The notes beneath the pieces were generated by a model. That model was not told the DNA's origin and ran no database searches. It saw nothing but the letters and a program-made list of their open reading frames with translations. Shown one piece after another: positions 25,789 to 63,140 of a DNA stretch of 64,000 bases (the first letter of the stretch is position 1; each line of letters begins with the position of its first letter). The translations under genes and the position numbers were made by a program. The DNA is taken from contig CM119263.1 of the NCBI GenBank assembly GCA_051294375.1, positions 3,187,232-3,251,231 on the forward strand, in the 5' to 3' direction. This stretch comes from Paraspadella gotoi. Its lineage: Eukaryota > Chaetognatha.

Positions 25789-25833
25789 AATCGACAGGTT
25801 TTTGCGGAAAATTTCCGCAAAAATCTGTCGATT
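25789..25833. repeat. Near-perfect 45-bp palindrome
   Basis: Arms 25789-25810 and 25812-25833 pair at 21 of 22 positions around a single central base. The core is TTTTTGCGGAAA / TTTCCGCAAAAA, flanked by TCGACAG / CTGTCGA. It could extrude as a cruciform or be the remnant of a small inverted-repeat element. Confidence 0.8.
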
Positions 25834-27103
25834 TTTTAAATCTGCTAGGCAACCAAACTTTGAAAAAACATTATGCTACCCATATTATTTTTTCTTACAA
25901 TACATTTTAACGATTTTTATATAAAATTAAATGATAATGATATAAATGTAAAAAATGAGTGAGAATGAGAAAAAATAAGAGAGAGAGAGCATAGGTGAAA
26001 AAAAAGTTGCAGGGAGAGAGAAAAAGAGTGGAAAGAAATTAATATATGGGAAAAGGCGGGAGAACGAAAACAATTAAGAGAAAAGAAAAGATAAGAAAGA
26101 GGAAGAAAGAGAATCAGAGAGGAGAGAAAATCAGAGATAGAGAGGAAGAGAAATAAATGTAAAGGAAGAAAAGAAGGGATGACACAGAGAAATATGAGGA
26201 CAGAAAAGTCGGAGAAAGGGAGAGAAAGACAGAGAGAAAGAGAGAAAAAGAAAAGGAACAGAGAGAAGGTTCAAGAGAGAAAAAAATAGTGGAAAAAATG
26301 GGAAAAAAATTTTAAAAATAGCTTGCCGGTTTTTTTGCCTAAGCTGTCGTATATCTAAAAAAAGGCAATAGATCTGACGAGCAATTTTAATCTTTATAAA
26401 GTTGCCCTTACCATGAAAAATCGTTTTAGTTTCATCTTAAGGTAAAAGAAATTATGCTTTACCGTATTTTGAAAGCATGAAATTCACCCAGTGAGTTCGA
26501 TGTTATAAGGAGAAAATAACTATAGCCAACCGTTTTTTTTAAATAAAGCGTGTTTTATATTAATCAGTGGAAACAAAAGAATAATAGTTATATAAGTTTC
26601 AATTTATTGTGAATCCGATAGACAATCACTGCCATTAATATTCACCAAACCACGCACTCTTTCCAATTTCAATTCAAATTAAAAAGAAGAAAAAGAAAGA
26701 AAAAAAATTCAGCCGCCACATTTTGCCGGATCTGTCCACGATCATTAGCGGTAAGCAGCTGATCAGATAATTAATCAATTAATAAATAAATTAAATAATT
26801 AATTAATTCAAATTAAATTTTTTTATTCGCGTCAAAATCGTTTTCTTCTTTGTCTCGCCTCTTAATCACAAAACAACAATATCGATCACAAAAATAAATA
26901 ATAAATTAATTACTAATTTATTAATAATTAATTATTACAGCTTGAATTTCCATTTATCATAAAAATATCAAATAGTGAAATAGATTTTTTTGTTTTTTTC
27001 ATTTTAACTCATTTCCACCTGGACGATTCCATCGAAACTTGATTTCTGGCTCAATCAAAAACTTTCCAACTCACAAACAAAATTTAATTCTAATCCATCC
27101 ATT

Positions 27104-27320
27104 GTGGCAGCAGAAACACGGGACCTCATCCTATCATCTCTCTCTCCCAATCACTGGCCGATCACCGGTCACCACCACTCAGTTTATTGTTATTGTTTTA
27201 GACTTAGCATTATTTGGAATTGATGTCTGTATTATTCGTTATAGAGTGGTGGTGACCGGTGATCGTCCAGTGATTGGGAGAGAGAGATGATCGGATGAGG
27301 TCCCGTGTTTCTGCTGCCAC
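27104..27320. mobile_element. Foldback/MITE-like element with 77-bp inverted arms
   Basis: Arms 27104-27180 and 27244-27320 are the same length and differ at only two positions when one is reverse-complemented. They enclose a 63-bp AT-rich loop. The outer ends read GTGGCAGCAG and CTGCTGCCAC. Flanks contain CCATT on the left and ACCAT on the right, so a target-site duplication is uncertain. The flanking text (AACTCATTT..CACC/CACTTGGA..GATTTC..GCTCAATC) occurs on both sides in diverged form, which suggests insertion into or between older repeats. Confidence 0.65.
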
Positions 27321-27512
27321 ACCATCTAATTAAAAGTAAAAATTAAGAAAACAATTCAAATAAATGTATCTTGCTTTTTCCATTTTAACTCATTTACACT
27401 TGGAAGATCCCATCTTGATTTCCTGCTCAATCCCACAATTTCCTACCCATATACAAAATTTCAAGTCAATCGCCCCATCCACTCATGAGTAATTGGAGTT
27501 CAAAGCTAACGA

Positions 27513-27590
27513 GGGACGGACGGACGGACGAACGGATGGACGGATGGACGGATGGACGGATGGACGGACGGACGGACGGACGGACGGATA
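27513..27590. repeat. (GGAC/GGAT)n tetranucleotide array
   Basis: About 19 units of GGAC or GGAT, with CGAAC variation at the start, immediately downstream of the repeated sequence that flanks the foldback element. Confidence 0.85.
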
Positions 27591-28353
27591 TCAATTTTTT
27601 TGCAGAATTTTTCATAATTCGATATTCTGAGATGATGGAAGTGACTTACCGACAAGATACAGGGGTGGGACCGACGTACCGACAAAGTGGATTATAGAGC
27701 CGGAATCTGCTAAAAATTTTAATTTAAATGTAGGTCAGCATTTTGAAAATTATGTCATTCGGTTTTATCTTTAGACAGAGTTTTGTTCGTGCTAAGCAAC
27801 AAAAATAGGAGGCTTAATGTACATACTACATAATATGTACTATTTATTCCTTTCCATCCGTCCTAACTATAAAGGAGCCAAAGTACGTCAACATTGTAAA
27901 AATGCAATTTATAAAATTAAATTACGCACAAAGAAAATTTTCTTCAACCGAAAAAAGCACGAATCATCTACTATTATAATACTGACCTCAGTATTTTTTG
28001 GAGGGAGTCACACAGATTATTTGTTTTTTATAGTAGTGAATATAATTTTATGTATAGAATTTATAGAAAGCAAAACGAAGCAAAACAAAGCAAAACAAAG
28101 CAAAACATCGAATTCTACCTCATTCGGAAAATTTTGCCTTACTTTTGGAAAGTTTAATTTTCGATTCGTTTCATTCCAAAATAAAAGAAAGAAAGAAAAA
28201 AAAAAGAAGAAAAAGTAGAGCATTCGAGTCGATGTTGTCTTTTACATCATTTCTGAAAAAATTAAACTTACATTTTCGATCCATGCTTTATTTGACGATC
28301 AAGTCCCAAAGTTCGTCTCCATTAGACTCAACATCCACGCGCCCCTCTAAAAC

Positions 28354-31300
28354 ATGAAATTCCTCGCTGAAGCGCTCCTCCTAATCGGCGTCGGCCTAAA
28401 CGTGGCCGACATCGCGACCGACCTGAAGACGATCGTCCACTACACCACCGAATCCACTCACCGCCTCGTCGTCCACATTGGCTTCTTCGTCATGCCCGCC
28501 ATCTTGGCCGTCCACGCCATCGCCTCCGCCTCCTTCGGCCTTTTAGTCGTCGCCCGCCACTCCGCCTTCTATCCGCGGCTGTGGTCGACTCGGCAGGCAA
28601 AGTTGTTGACTGTGGTTGCCCATTTGACGGGATTAGGGGTGGTGGTTTTGGCTGTGGATAACTATTTGGATAGGAGGAAGGAAAGAGTGGAAATTGAGGA
28701 AAGAGAGGAAGGAGTGGAAATTGAGGAGAGGAAGGAAAGAGTGGAAATTGAGGAGTGGAAGGAAAGAGTGGAAATGGAGGAGTGGAAAGAAAGAGTGGAA
28801 ATGGAGGAGAGGAAGGAAAGAGTGGAAATGGTGGAGAGGAAGGAAGGAGTGGAAATGGAGGAGTGGGAGAATGAAGTGGAAACGGAAGAAAAATTGAAAA
28901 GGGGGGTAAAGAAAGAAAGAGGGAAAAGAATGGAAAAGAAGGAAAAATTGGATTCGAAAGAAAGAATGAAAAGTGTGGAAAAGGAGAAAAAAGAAGAAAG
29001 TAAAGAAGTTGAAGAAATGAAGCTAAGATTTGAAAGTGTGGAAAACGAGAAAAAAATTGAAAGTGTGGAAATGAAGGTAAGAAAAGAAAGAGATAAAAAA
29101 AAAGAAAAGAAAATTGGAGAAAAAAGAAAAGGCGAGAGAATCGACGCAACAGCAATGGAATCGTCCCGTCATCGTCAAGAGTTCAAATCTTCCGTCGAAA
29201 CTTCGATTAATTTGATTCAAAATCTAATGGAATCATTTCCGCAGTTGCTCGTCCAGACATTCGTTCTCGTCCTAAAATGGACCGGTAGCGCGGAGAGACA
29301 GTGCTATCCATCTTGTCATGATTGGTCCGCCTCGGAATGGCGATTCAAGTGGGTGCCCAATAAAGGGGTCCTCGCCTTTAAATCAACGTCTTTAAGGTGT
29401 GTACACAGAGGCAACGTGTATGGATTTGAGCCTGGAATACAATACGATCCGTGTTCTTGCCTCGTTTCCTCGTTTAGTCTTAATCGCGCCACCAGAGAAT
29501 TCTCTTGTGGTTGGAAAGTTTATCCCATGGCGGAATTTTTCTCGATCGCTCTGTCCACAATAAGTTTCGCCAGATCGGCGGCGAGTCATCGAATGGGCCT
29601 TATGTTTTCGGACCAAGAACTTGAGACACTCCGGTTTCCAAAAATCTGGGAGGCGGTGGGCGTGGCCCAAGGATGCGCCGGAATCAGCGTTTCACTTTAT
29701 CTCTTTTACGCCAAAGCTGTTAAGATCAACAAATGGCTTCTCATCCTCACTCCAGTAGTTTTTGTGAGAATATTTACTCCAATCGAACTCGGTGAATTGT
29801 GGTCGATGATTTTTGGGAAGAGAAAATTGAACCGACGAACGAAAGAGGATATTTTCGGTGCCAGAATGATATTGCAGATGGTGACGCCGTCGTGGAACAT
29901 CATTTTCTTGGTTCTCCTTCAGGAAATTGAGAGGCACATTGTCATCAGCGAACAGGCGGTAACGACCATGGAGTCGAACCATTACAATTTTTATGGAACT
30001 CATGGCGAACCTTTTCTTTGGGGTCTTGCCGCTTTGAAGAGAAACTATAATCCTAAAATCTCTTTTTTCAATCGAGTTTGGAATTCGGAAAACGAGACCA
30101 ATGATCGATTTTGCGTGAAAATCGACGGAGACGTTGACGAAAGTAAATGGACGAGCTTGAAATTGGATTATGCCTTGAATCCTAAAGGGAGAAGTAAAAA
30201 CAGAAACAACGAGCATGTTGATTGCATACAGCCAAAAACTATTGACGTTCAATCAAGCATCTATAAAAGGAAATTAATCTTACAAATGGCTACACCTGAT
30301 GTCGAAATCAATCTTGGCAACAATCATTATCTTCAACCAAGTTATTTTTCACTTCTTTGGCTGATCAGCTTAGAGTCTTTAATGGGATTTGTTTATTTCT
30401 TCGGGCTTTTGATTAAAGTATGGACACGAAAATCAGCGATTCGATTTCTTATCATTTTGATTATATATTTAAATCCTATTTGTATTCTGTTTTTAAACTT
30501 ATACGCGGCAACAATTCATAAAACAAAGCTTGGTGAAGCATTGCACAAATTTTCTGTGACCAAGCTTCTTCTCGGTTATATAGTAGATCATGACGAGTGC
30601 TGGCTTCGGCATTTCAAGAGAATTAACATACTTAATAACAAAGATTGTAAGGATTTTCCTTTAATAAGAAAAAACTTAATAGAAGTAAAAGAACAAATAT
30701 ACTTTTACTCCAGAATAACGTCGACGGTACCAATATTTTTTTTGCTTATTGCGCTGCTTAAAGTTTTTAATATTTTGTTTAAAAAACTTTTTTTGATGAA
30801 AAAGTTAAAAGTTTTGAGTTTTTGCTGCATGGTTATAGCAACAATTTCTGTTCCTTGCATTTGCTTTTGGTTATTTCCGGATGAATTCATGGAAAAGGAT
30901 ATTGAAAATTATTTTTTACAGTTTTTTGAATCAAAATGCGGAAATAAAAGGGTGAATATGACGCCTCACATGTGGACCACATTACACGGAAAGATTTTTT
31001 TTTACGTATATCTCCGAGACTGCTGCACATTTATTTTTGGAATTTCTTCATTCCCAATTTTTATCTTATCTTATAATTGTGTTTCGTTAGTTCTCTCTAA
31101 ATACGATTTCATGGCTCACGTTGGTAAATTCATTTTCTGTATTTTTTTTCTATCTTTTAACTACTCCGTTGTATTTTTTATCTCTAACTTTAGAAGACCA
31201 TTTCGAAATGTGAGTGAAACGTATAATTTTTTAACTTTGAGTTCTCCTTTTGATTATAATTTACGACTTGACAAACGCGTTTTGTCGCTTCAAACCGGAA

Positions 31301-31551
31301 TGGAAGTTTTTTCTCCTGTAAATCATGCGATAATTCCTCTGAGCAAACTCGCGTTTGGTTGTAAATATTTGTACCATGTATTAGACATGGAGAGTTTTCG
31401 AAATATTATTAAAAATTTTCACAACGTACTTCAAAGCTTTTTTTCGTATACGGAAAAATACGATAAGCTATATTACAACTTTTTTTATTTGTTTTTTACG
31501 TTAATACCAGCCTCATGTTTTTTGGTAGCATTAGATTTAGAAGCAGATTAA
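28354..31551 (+). CDS. XK-related-like multi-pass membrane protein with a Glu/Lys-rich insertion
   Basis: One uninterrupted frame of 1065 aa. An in-frame TAA three bases before the ATG fixes the start, and AAAACATG is a good context. Hydrophobic segments lie near residues 4-30, 39-67 and 82-105. A charged region (about 108-265) follows, then a segment with ESFPQLLVQ (293-301), further segments near 392-412, 434-454, 459-477 and 501-525, and about seven more in the C-terminal half. In XK/XKR scramblase-type proteins an early D-x-x-TD motif and an ESxPQLxLQ motif are typical; here VADIATDL (17-24) and ESFPQLLVQ fit. The protein is about twice the usual XKR length. Residues 111-182 are a 9-aa repeat. 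The 5' part is GC-rich and the 3' part AT-rich. The family call is an inference from motifs; the extended C-terminal half is unassigned. No introns are seen, unlike the neighbours. Confidence 0.6.
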   Translation: MKFLAEALLLIGVGLNVADIATDLKTIVHYTTESTHRLVVHIGFFVMPAILAVHAIASASFGLLVVARHSAFYPRLWSTRQAKLLTVVAHLTGLGVVVLAVDNYLDRRKERVEIEEREEGVEIEERKERVEIEEWKERVEMEEWKERVEMEERKERVEMVERKEGVEMEEWENEVETEEKLKRGVKKERGKRMEKKEKLDSKERMKSVEKEKKEESKEVEEMKLRFESVENEKKIESVEMKVRKERDKKKEKKIGEKRKGERIDATAMESSRHRQEFKSSVETSINLIQNLMESFPQLLVQTFVLVLKWTGSAERQCYPSCHDWSASEWRFKWVPNKGVLAFKSTSLRCVHRGNVYGFEPGIQYDPCSCLVSSFSLNRATREFSCGWKVYPMAEFFSIALSTISFARSAASHRMGLMFSDQELETLRFPKIWEAVGVAQGCAGISVSLYLFYAKAVKINKWLLILTPVVFVRIFTPIELGELWSMIFGKRKLNRRTKEDIFGARMILQMVTPSWNIIFLVLLQEIERHIVISEQAVTTMESNHYNFYGTHGEPFLWGLAALKRNYNPKISFFNRVWNSENETNDRFCVKIDGDVDESKWTSLKLDYALNPKGRSKNRNNEHVDCIQPKTIDVQSSIYKRKLILQMATPDVEINLGNNHYLQPSYFSLLWLISLESLMGFVYFFGLLIKVWTRKSAIRFLIILIIYLNPICILFLNLYAATIHKTKLGEALHKFSVTKLLLGYIVDHDECWLRHFKRINILNNKDCKDFPLIRKNLIEVKEQIYFYSRITSTVPIFFLLIALLKVFNILFKKLFLMKKLKVLSFCCMVIATISVPCICFWLFPDEFMEKDIENYFLQFFESKCGNKRVNMTPHMWTTLHGKIFFYVYLRDCCTFIFGISSFPIFILSYNCVSLVLSKYDFMAHVGKFIFCIFFLSFNYSVVFFISNFRRPFRNVSETYNFLTLSSPFDYNLRLDKRVLSLQTGMEVFSPVNHAIIPLSKLAFGCKYLYHVLDMESFRNIIKNFHNVLQSFFSYTEKYDKLYYNFFYLFFTLIPASCFLVALDLEAD
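28684..28899 (+). repeat. 27-bp coding minisatellite (9-aa repeat) in the XK-related gene
   Basis: Eight units of the form RVEMEEWKE/RVEIEERKE, residues 111-182, directly after the third hydrophobic segment. The following ~80 residues stay Glu/Lys-rich but irregular. The insertion sits in what would be a cytosolic or extracellular loop and probably forms a charged helix. Confidence 0.85.
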
Positions 31552-32547
31552 AAATTTATCGTTCCAATTTTTTTTTAATTTTGAAATTTTTAAGTTTGTG
31601 AATGAAAATAGGTGTATAATTTAAACTTTGGAGCGTAGACAATCTAATGAGTAATATAAGCTTGTTTTACAAAGATTTAATGAGAAATTACTCTATTTCG
31701 ATTTTCCCACATCTATAAAGTCTGTTGTCTACTACTAATCGTTAATTTCTCGGCAGTTTTTTTGAAAAAATTTCACTACTCTCGCTCTCTGTCGGAAGCC
31801 AAAATAACAGAAGAACAATGTTTTGGATTTAAATTTTTTTCTTTCTTTTTTCTATTATTCTACTTATAATTAAATGTATCTCTGAACCCTGTCATCGATA
31901 TGAATGAAAATTTTACAAATTATATTGTATTACTTTCTTACTAATTTCTTACTATATTTTTCCGAAGCATAATAGTTGTTAAGGAAACTGAAAATTAATA
32001 CTCGAAGTGAGGGGCGTTTCGATTAGAACAATTGGGTTCTTTAAAAAAAAATACAGTTAAAATTTTTGTAACCTAGTATTGAATTAATAACTGCATAAGC
32101 TAGCACGTTATTGCAGTAATTCCAGCAGTATTAGTAATACTAGTCTAATAATTAGCAATTATCTTTAGCTTTCCTGCATTATTCAACGTAGCCAGACTTT
32201 CTTAGAGACGAGATCTGTTGGCATATTCTCGACATATTCGCAGAGTCAATGCCATAATCAGTCCCATCAACGATGCTATTAACAACGCCATCAATGTCGT
32301 CAAAGAAGATCATCGACGCCATCCCTGATGCTGGTGTCATTCTTGATGCCATCAGAAATGGAAACCACGTCCCTTCGCCCATTCCTGGACGTCAGTTTCT
32401 TCGAGACTGTCTGTGACATTGTCAGCGACATTGTCAGCGACATTGTCACAATGTTCTTCCTTATTTACCTCCTACTTCTTCCCCTTCTCCTCTCCTTCCT
32501 CCCTAACGGACCCATTTCCACCTACTTCCTCCTCCGTCTTCACACTG

Positions 32548-32633
<86 letters not shown>

Positions 32634-32715
32634 CTCTCTTCCTCCTCTTCCTCTTCCACACAAAGGCTCATAGCCTCACGTGCTTCTGCCATGGGGAAAT
32701 ATATTTTTCTCTTTC

Positions 32716-32793
<78 letters not shown>

Positions 32794-32887
32794 TTCCCAG
32801 TGATCCACGCGTTTCTCACTCCTTATTCCTCCACAAGAAAACTGCTAATGTGGGCGTCGTTCGTAGTCATGGTCGACGTCGTCGTTA

Positions 32888-32919
<32 letters not shown>

Positions 32920-32991
32920 GTTATCGTTGTTGTCGTCGTCGATAAGGAGGACTCTGATTCCGACTGAATCCCTCGATCAATATCGTCGTTT

Positions 32992-33028
<37 letters not shown>

Positions 33029-33039
33029 TATCCTCTCGC
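31552..33039. other. Intergenic DNA with CT and GTC arrays
   Basis: AT-rich to about 32150, with a possible polyadenylation signal ATTAAA at 31869-31874 for the upstream gene. A short stretch with GATGCCATC-type repeats follows (32230-32450). CT arrays lie at 32551-32638 and 32718-32790, and GTC arrays at 32875-32943 and 32982-33030. A 67-codon frame on the minus strand at 32179-32382 is not supported further. Confidence 0.55.
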
Positions 33040-33190
33040 CCCGTTAACGCATCTTCACCCGGGGCTGCGCGGAGTCACGTGACTCCGAGTGACGTCGCGG
33101 GGCTAAGATCACGTGCGCCGCGTTCCTCGCTGCGTGCGCGGCCGCGTCGAGGCGGCTGCGTGCTCGGCGCCACGTTCTTCTCTCGTTGAA
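33040..33190 (+). promoter_or_regulatory. Candidate promoter, CpG-rich, for the GRDP gene
   Basis: A sharp CpG-rich island in AT-rich surroundings, 0.8-0.95 kb upstream of the GRDP start codon. It contains an 18-bp palindrome centred on CACGTG (33070-33087), a CRE-like TGACGTCG directly after it, and a second CACGTG at about 33110. Promoter function is inferred from composition, motifs and position. Confidence 0.4.
33070..33087. promoter_or_regulatory. 18-bp perfect palindrome with extended E-box
   Basis: CGGAGTCACGTGACTCCG is fully self-complementary. Its core GTCACGTGAC is the form bound by bHLH-leucine-zipper factors of the MiT/TFE and USF type. Binding is inference. Confidence 0.5.
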
Positions 33191-33813
33191 ATATTAAAAT
33201 AGAAAATTTAAATATATCGTCGGAGCCATGTTGCCATTTCGTTTTAGCGATTGGTTATTTAATCCTTTTTTTTTTTATTTTGAATTATAATAACCGTGAT
33301 CTCACTTTAAATTTTTTTTATTTTCTTCTTTCTATTTTTTTTCCTATTTTTTCTATTTTTCTTTCTTTTTTTCCATTTTTTTTCCTTTTAAATATTCTGT
33401 CTAATTTTTGTATCCAGTTTATCACAACCAACGACTAATGTTTAACTAATCTTACCGGGTAACTCCCCCCCCCATTTATTTTTCTTTTAACTTTAGGTTC
33501 AATATTACAGTTACACACCATGCGCTTATTATTCAAAAAACTACTATAGGCATCTTTATACGTAGTTACTCCTAGTATTCCAAAATCTTTTTTCAACTCG
33601 CTAAGCTATTTTTTTTGTCTCGGACGCTTTTTTTATATGTAAATATAAAACGAACAAACAAAGGCCGAAAAAAATCGCTTCGCCTGACGCGTCATGAGGA
33701 AACTTACAGGCAGCATCATCATGAGGCGATGAGAACGCCCTCTCTAAATCGTCATGACCTTTTTCTCTCTTATTTTATTCTTCAAGTAACGAATTCAATC
33801 TGAAATTAAAACG

Positions 33814-33990
33814 GTAAGTTTAAGTTTAAATCTAAGTTTAAGGTTCACTATGATGTTTCGAGTTGTAGGTACATCGTGGGTCAATCTCAGTTGTATTTGT
33901 CAATTCAAACGACTTTAAAAATAGTTTTATAAACTACGTTATTCAAATTTATATTTTATTTCTTGAGTTTGTCTCCCTGTTGAATTCCAG
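33814..33990 (+). other. Probable 5'UTR intron of the GRDP gene
   Basis: A strong donor (ACG|GTAAGT at 33814) and an acceptor (TTCCAG at 33985-33990) bracket 177 bp. The ATG lies 6 bases after the acceptor. The upstream non-coding exon would end at 33813. Confidence 0.5.
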
Positions 33991-33996
33991 TCCAAG

Positions 33997-61087
<27,091 letters not shown>

Positions 61088-62458
61088 ACGGAGCAGCGAG
61101 TATTTGCAAGCACGCTACGATTAACTTGTTCCTTTTTCTCCCATTTTTTGAATATTTATTTGTTCATACAGTTTTCGTGAATGAACCTAACAATGACGGT
61201 TTTCATACTTTCATGTTATGCAAGTTAATTAGAGTAATTCTTTCATATTTAAGTTATTTCACAACTCCTTTCAAAATTATGGATGCTTACATGGAAGAGT
61301 AAAATATACAGAGTTTAAATAGATTTTTTTTACATCAAAAATATTTTTTCCACTTTTTTGAAAGGAGGATCTCCTATTTTGAAATGTTAAAAGGTAAAAA
61401 AATATTCAGATATTTTACTCGTGAATTTTCGGAAAAAACAATATTTTTCTGATATCTTCATATGTAAAACAAGTTATATTACATGGATACGATTACAAAA
61501 TCATTGAAAACTATTAAACGATGAATAGCACAAAATATCAAATACTTGCTTAAACGTTAACGATACAGGGATGTTGGTTTATCGGAATTTTATTTATGCT
61601 TCAACAAAATATTTCGGGAATTTGCAATTCAAGAGCCTCCTTTATGATGGTTTAAATTAAAGTTATTTTACAAAATTTTTTTTGATACATCTAGATGCAT
61701 ACAAGGCAGATTTTTGGGGTTTTTTTTATAAATTCTCAATTGAGAAATGACTGAACTAATTATAAAAATTTAGTGTATCCTTTTCAGCTTTCCCACCATT
61801 TTCAGTCTGTAGCTCGGTGTTAGAAAATAGGCCTTGTCCAGCATGATCATTACTCCTTTTAGTCGCTTGAAATACTCTAGAAATCAACCACGGCACAATA
61901 AAATCTGATTAAGATTTTAAGAATCAGATCTTAAATTCGGCATTTAAATTCTAAGGTTTAAAAAACTAATTTTTTTTTGCGGCAATCATACAAATGGAGA
62001 ATTGTTATAAAAATGTGAGCATAAATGTTTGGCTAACTTATGATCGCACTGAAGTGTAAGAATGTTTAGAAAATTGTGTTTTTCTTTTTTCGCTATTTGG
62101 GCTACTGAGGTATTTTTTAGTGTTACAGTGATAAGAAGTGTTAAGAATTTATTTTACTTAAGGCAGCAAAGTGTTTGGTGTTCACATTTTATCTCTCTCC
62201 GTGTCTCCTTTGTGCCTGTGCCAGATTTGGTTGCGCGTGGTCAGCATATTCTAAGCAATTAAAACCGATAAATCAATACATCATATGTGTTGTTGCATCA
62301 AAGTGTTGTTGTTTTCCTCTGATGATCATTGAATGTTATTATGAATAAAACTATCAATCTGAATATTACACGAAACAATTTAAAAGGAAAAAAAAATAGA
62401 AAAAAAAAATTGTAACCGTAACCGGTAACGAAAAAAAACTGACTTCTGTCGAGGAACT
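61088..62458 (+). other. GRDP 3' region
   Basis: AT-rich with no supported gene. AATAAA at 62344-62349 is a candidate polyadenylation signal and would give a 3'UTR of about 1.25 kb. Confidence 0.45.
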
Positions 62459-62626
62459 AGTAGTCAGCCTGCCTCGCCAGGCATATCTCCGTCCTATGAC
62501 TCGTCGCGCCATTTCTGGGGGAGACTGCCGTCAAGTCCCGTCGTCGCCGGAAGTGAGCGTGGCCGCATCCAGCGCCCCTTTGGTTGCGCCGTCGCGAGTG
62601 ACGGCGAGACCCTTCGTCGTGAAAAG
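62459..62626 (+). CDS. Possible coding exon of an unidentified gene
   Basis: A frame of about 55 codons with strong G/C third positions stands out from AT-rich flanks (VSLPRQAYLRP..., RVTARPFVVKR). It contains an ATG at 62496-62498 and ends at AAAAG|GTAAAG, a fair donor. No following exon is visible before the window ends, and the opposite strand is also open. The product is not recognised. Confidence 0.3.
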
Positions 62627-63140
62627 GTAAAGAGCATAGAAAGTAGCACACAGATAGGCTTGAGCAGACAAAATGTAGAAAACGAATCATGATGAGTAAA
62701 ATATACAGATGAGCAACGGCATCTCTCAACAACTTCCTTAGCTCGAATATAAAGACTCAGAAAGTTTGTTGTCGACTCTTGAAGAATCTTATTCTAACTT
62801 AGAAAATAATTTTATTCGATTTAAATTGAGGTTGGAAAAAATCGTTTTGATTTCTGCGGTTCCTTCGTTGCGCCTTCATTCCCATTCCCTTTTAATCGGT
62901 TTGCATCGAGCATCCGTGCAATTTTCTCCCAATTCTTTCGGAGTTGCCCCGACTCGATGTTTTCGCGGCGGCGATCTGTATGTCTGCCTTTGCGATTTCC
63001 TGAAAATAGTAAACCGTACTTAAGACAAAAATAGGTAAAACGCTTGCAACGAATTCGTACACCGTCAATACGTTAATAAGAACGTAAAAAAAACAAAAGA
63101 GAAGCCTTTTGTCAAAACGAGGCAATCTCAAAAGTTTCGT
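62627..63140. other. Gene-free interval, including the 3'UTR of the porin gene
   Basis: No supported gene on +. On -, TTTATT at 62811-62816 reads AATAAA and could be the polyadenylation signal of the VDAC-like gene, about 325 bases after its stop. Confidence 0.4.

Larger units (their letters stand above)
24241..28353. other. AT-rich intergenic DNA with microsatellites and inverted repeats
   Basis: Contains GA arrays at 24529-24604 and 24766-24841, a 22-bp-armed palindrome at 25789-25833 and a purine-rich AGAGAAAG region at 25975-26310. A foldback element lies at 27104-27320, a GGAC/GGAT array at 27513-27590 and a CAAAACAAAG repeat at 28070-28106. No gene is supported between these. Confidence 0.6.

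Noticed and set aside
28490-29155. 221-codon minus-strand frame opposite the XK-related gene
   Set aside because: It is the Phe/Pro-rich shadow of the Glu/Lys repeat on the coding strand.
32472-32945. Possible CRISPR-like or regular repeat array
   Set aside because: These are uninterrupted CT and GTC microsatellites with no spacers; no array of direct repeats with unique spacers occurs in the window.
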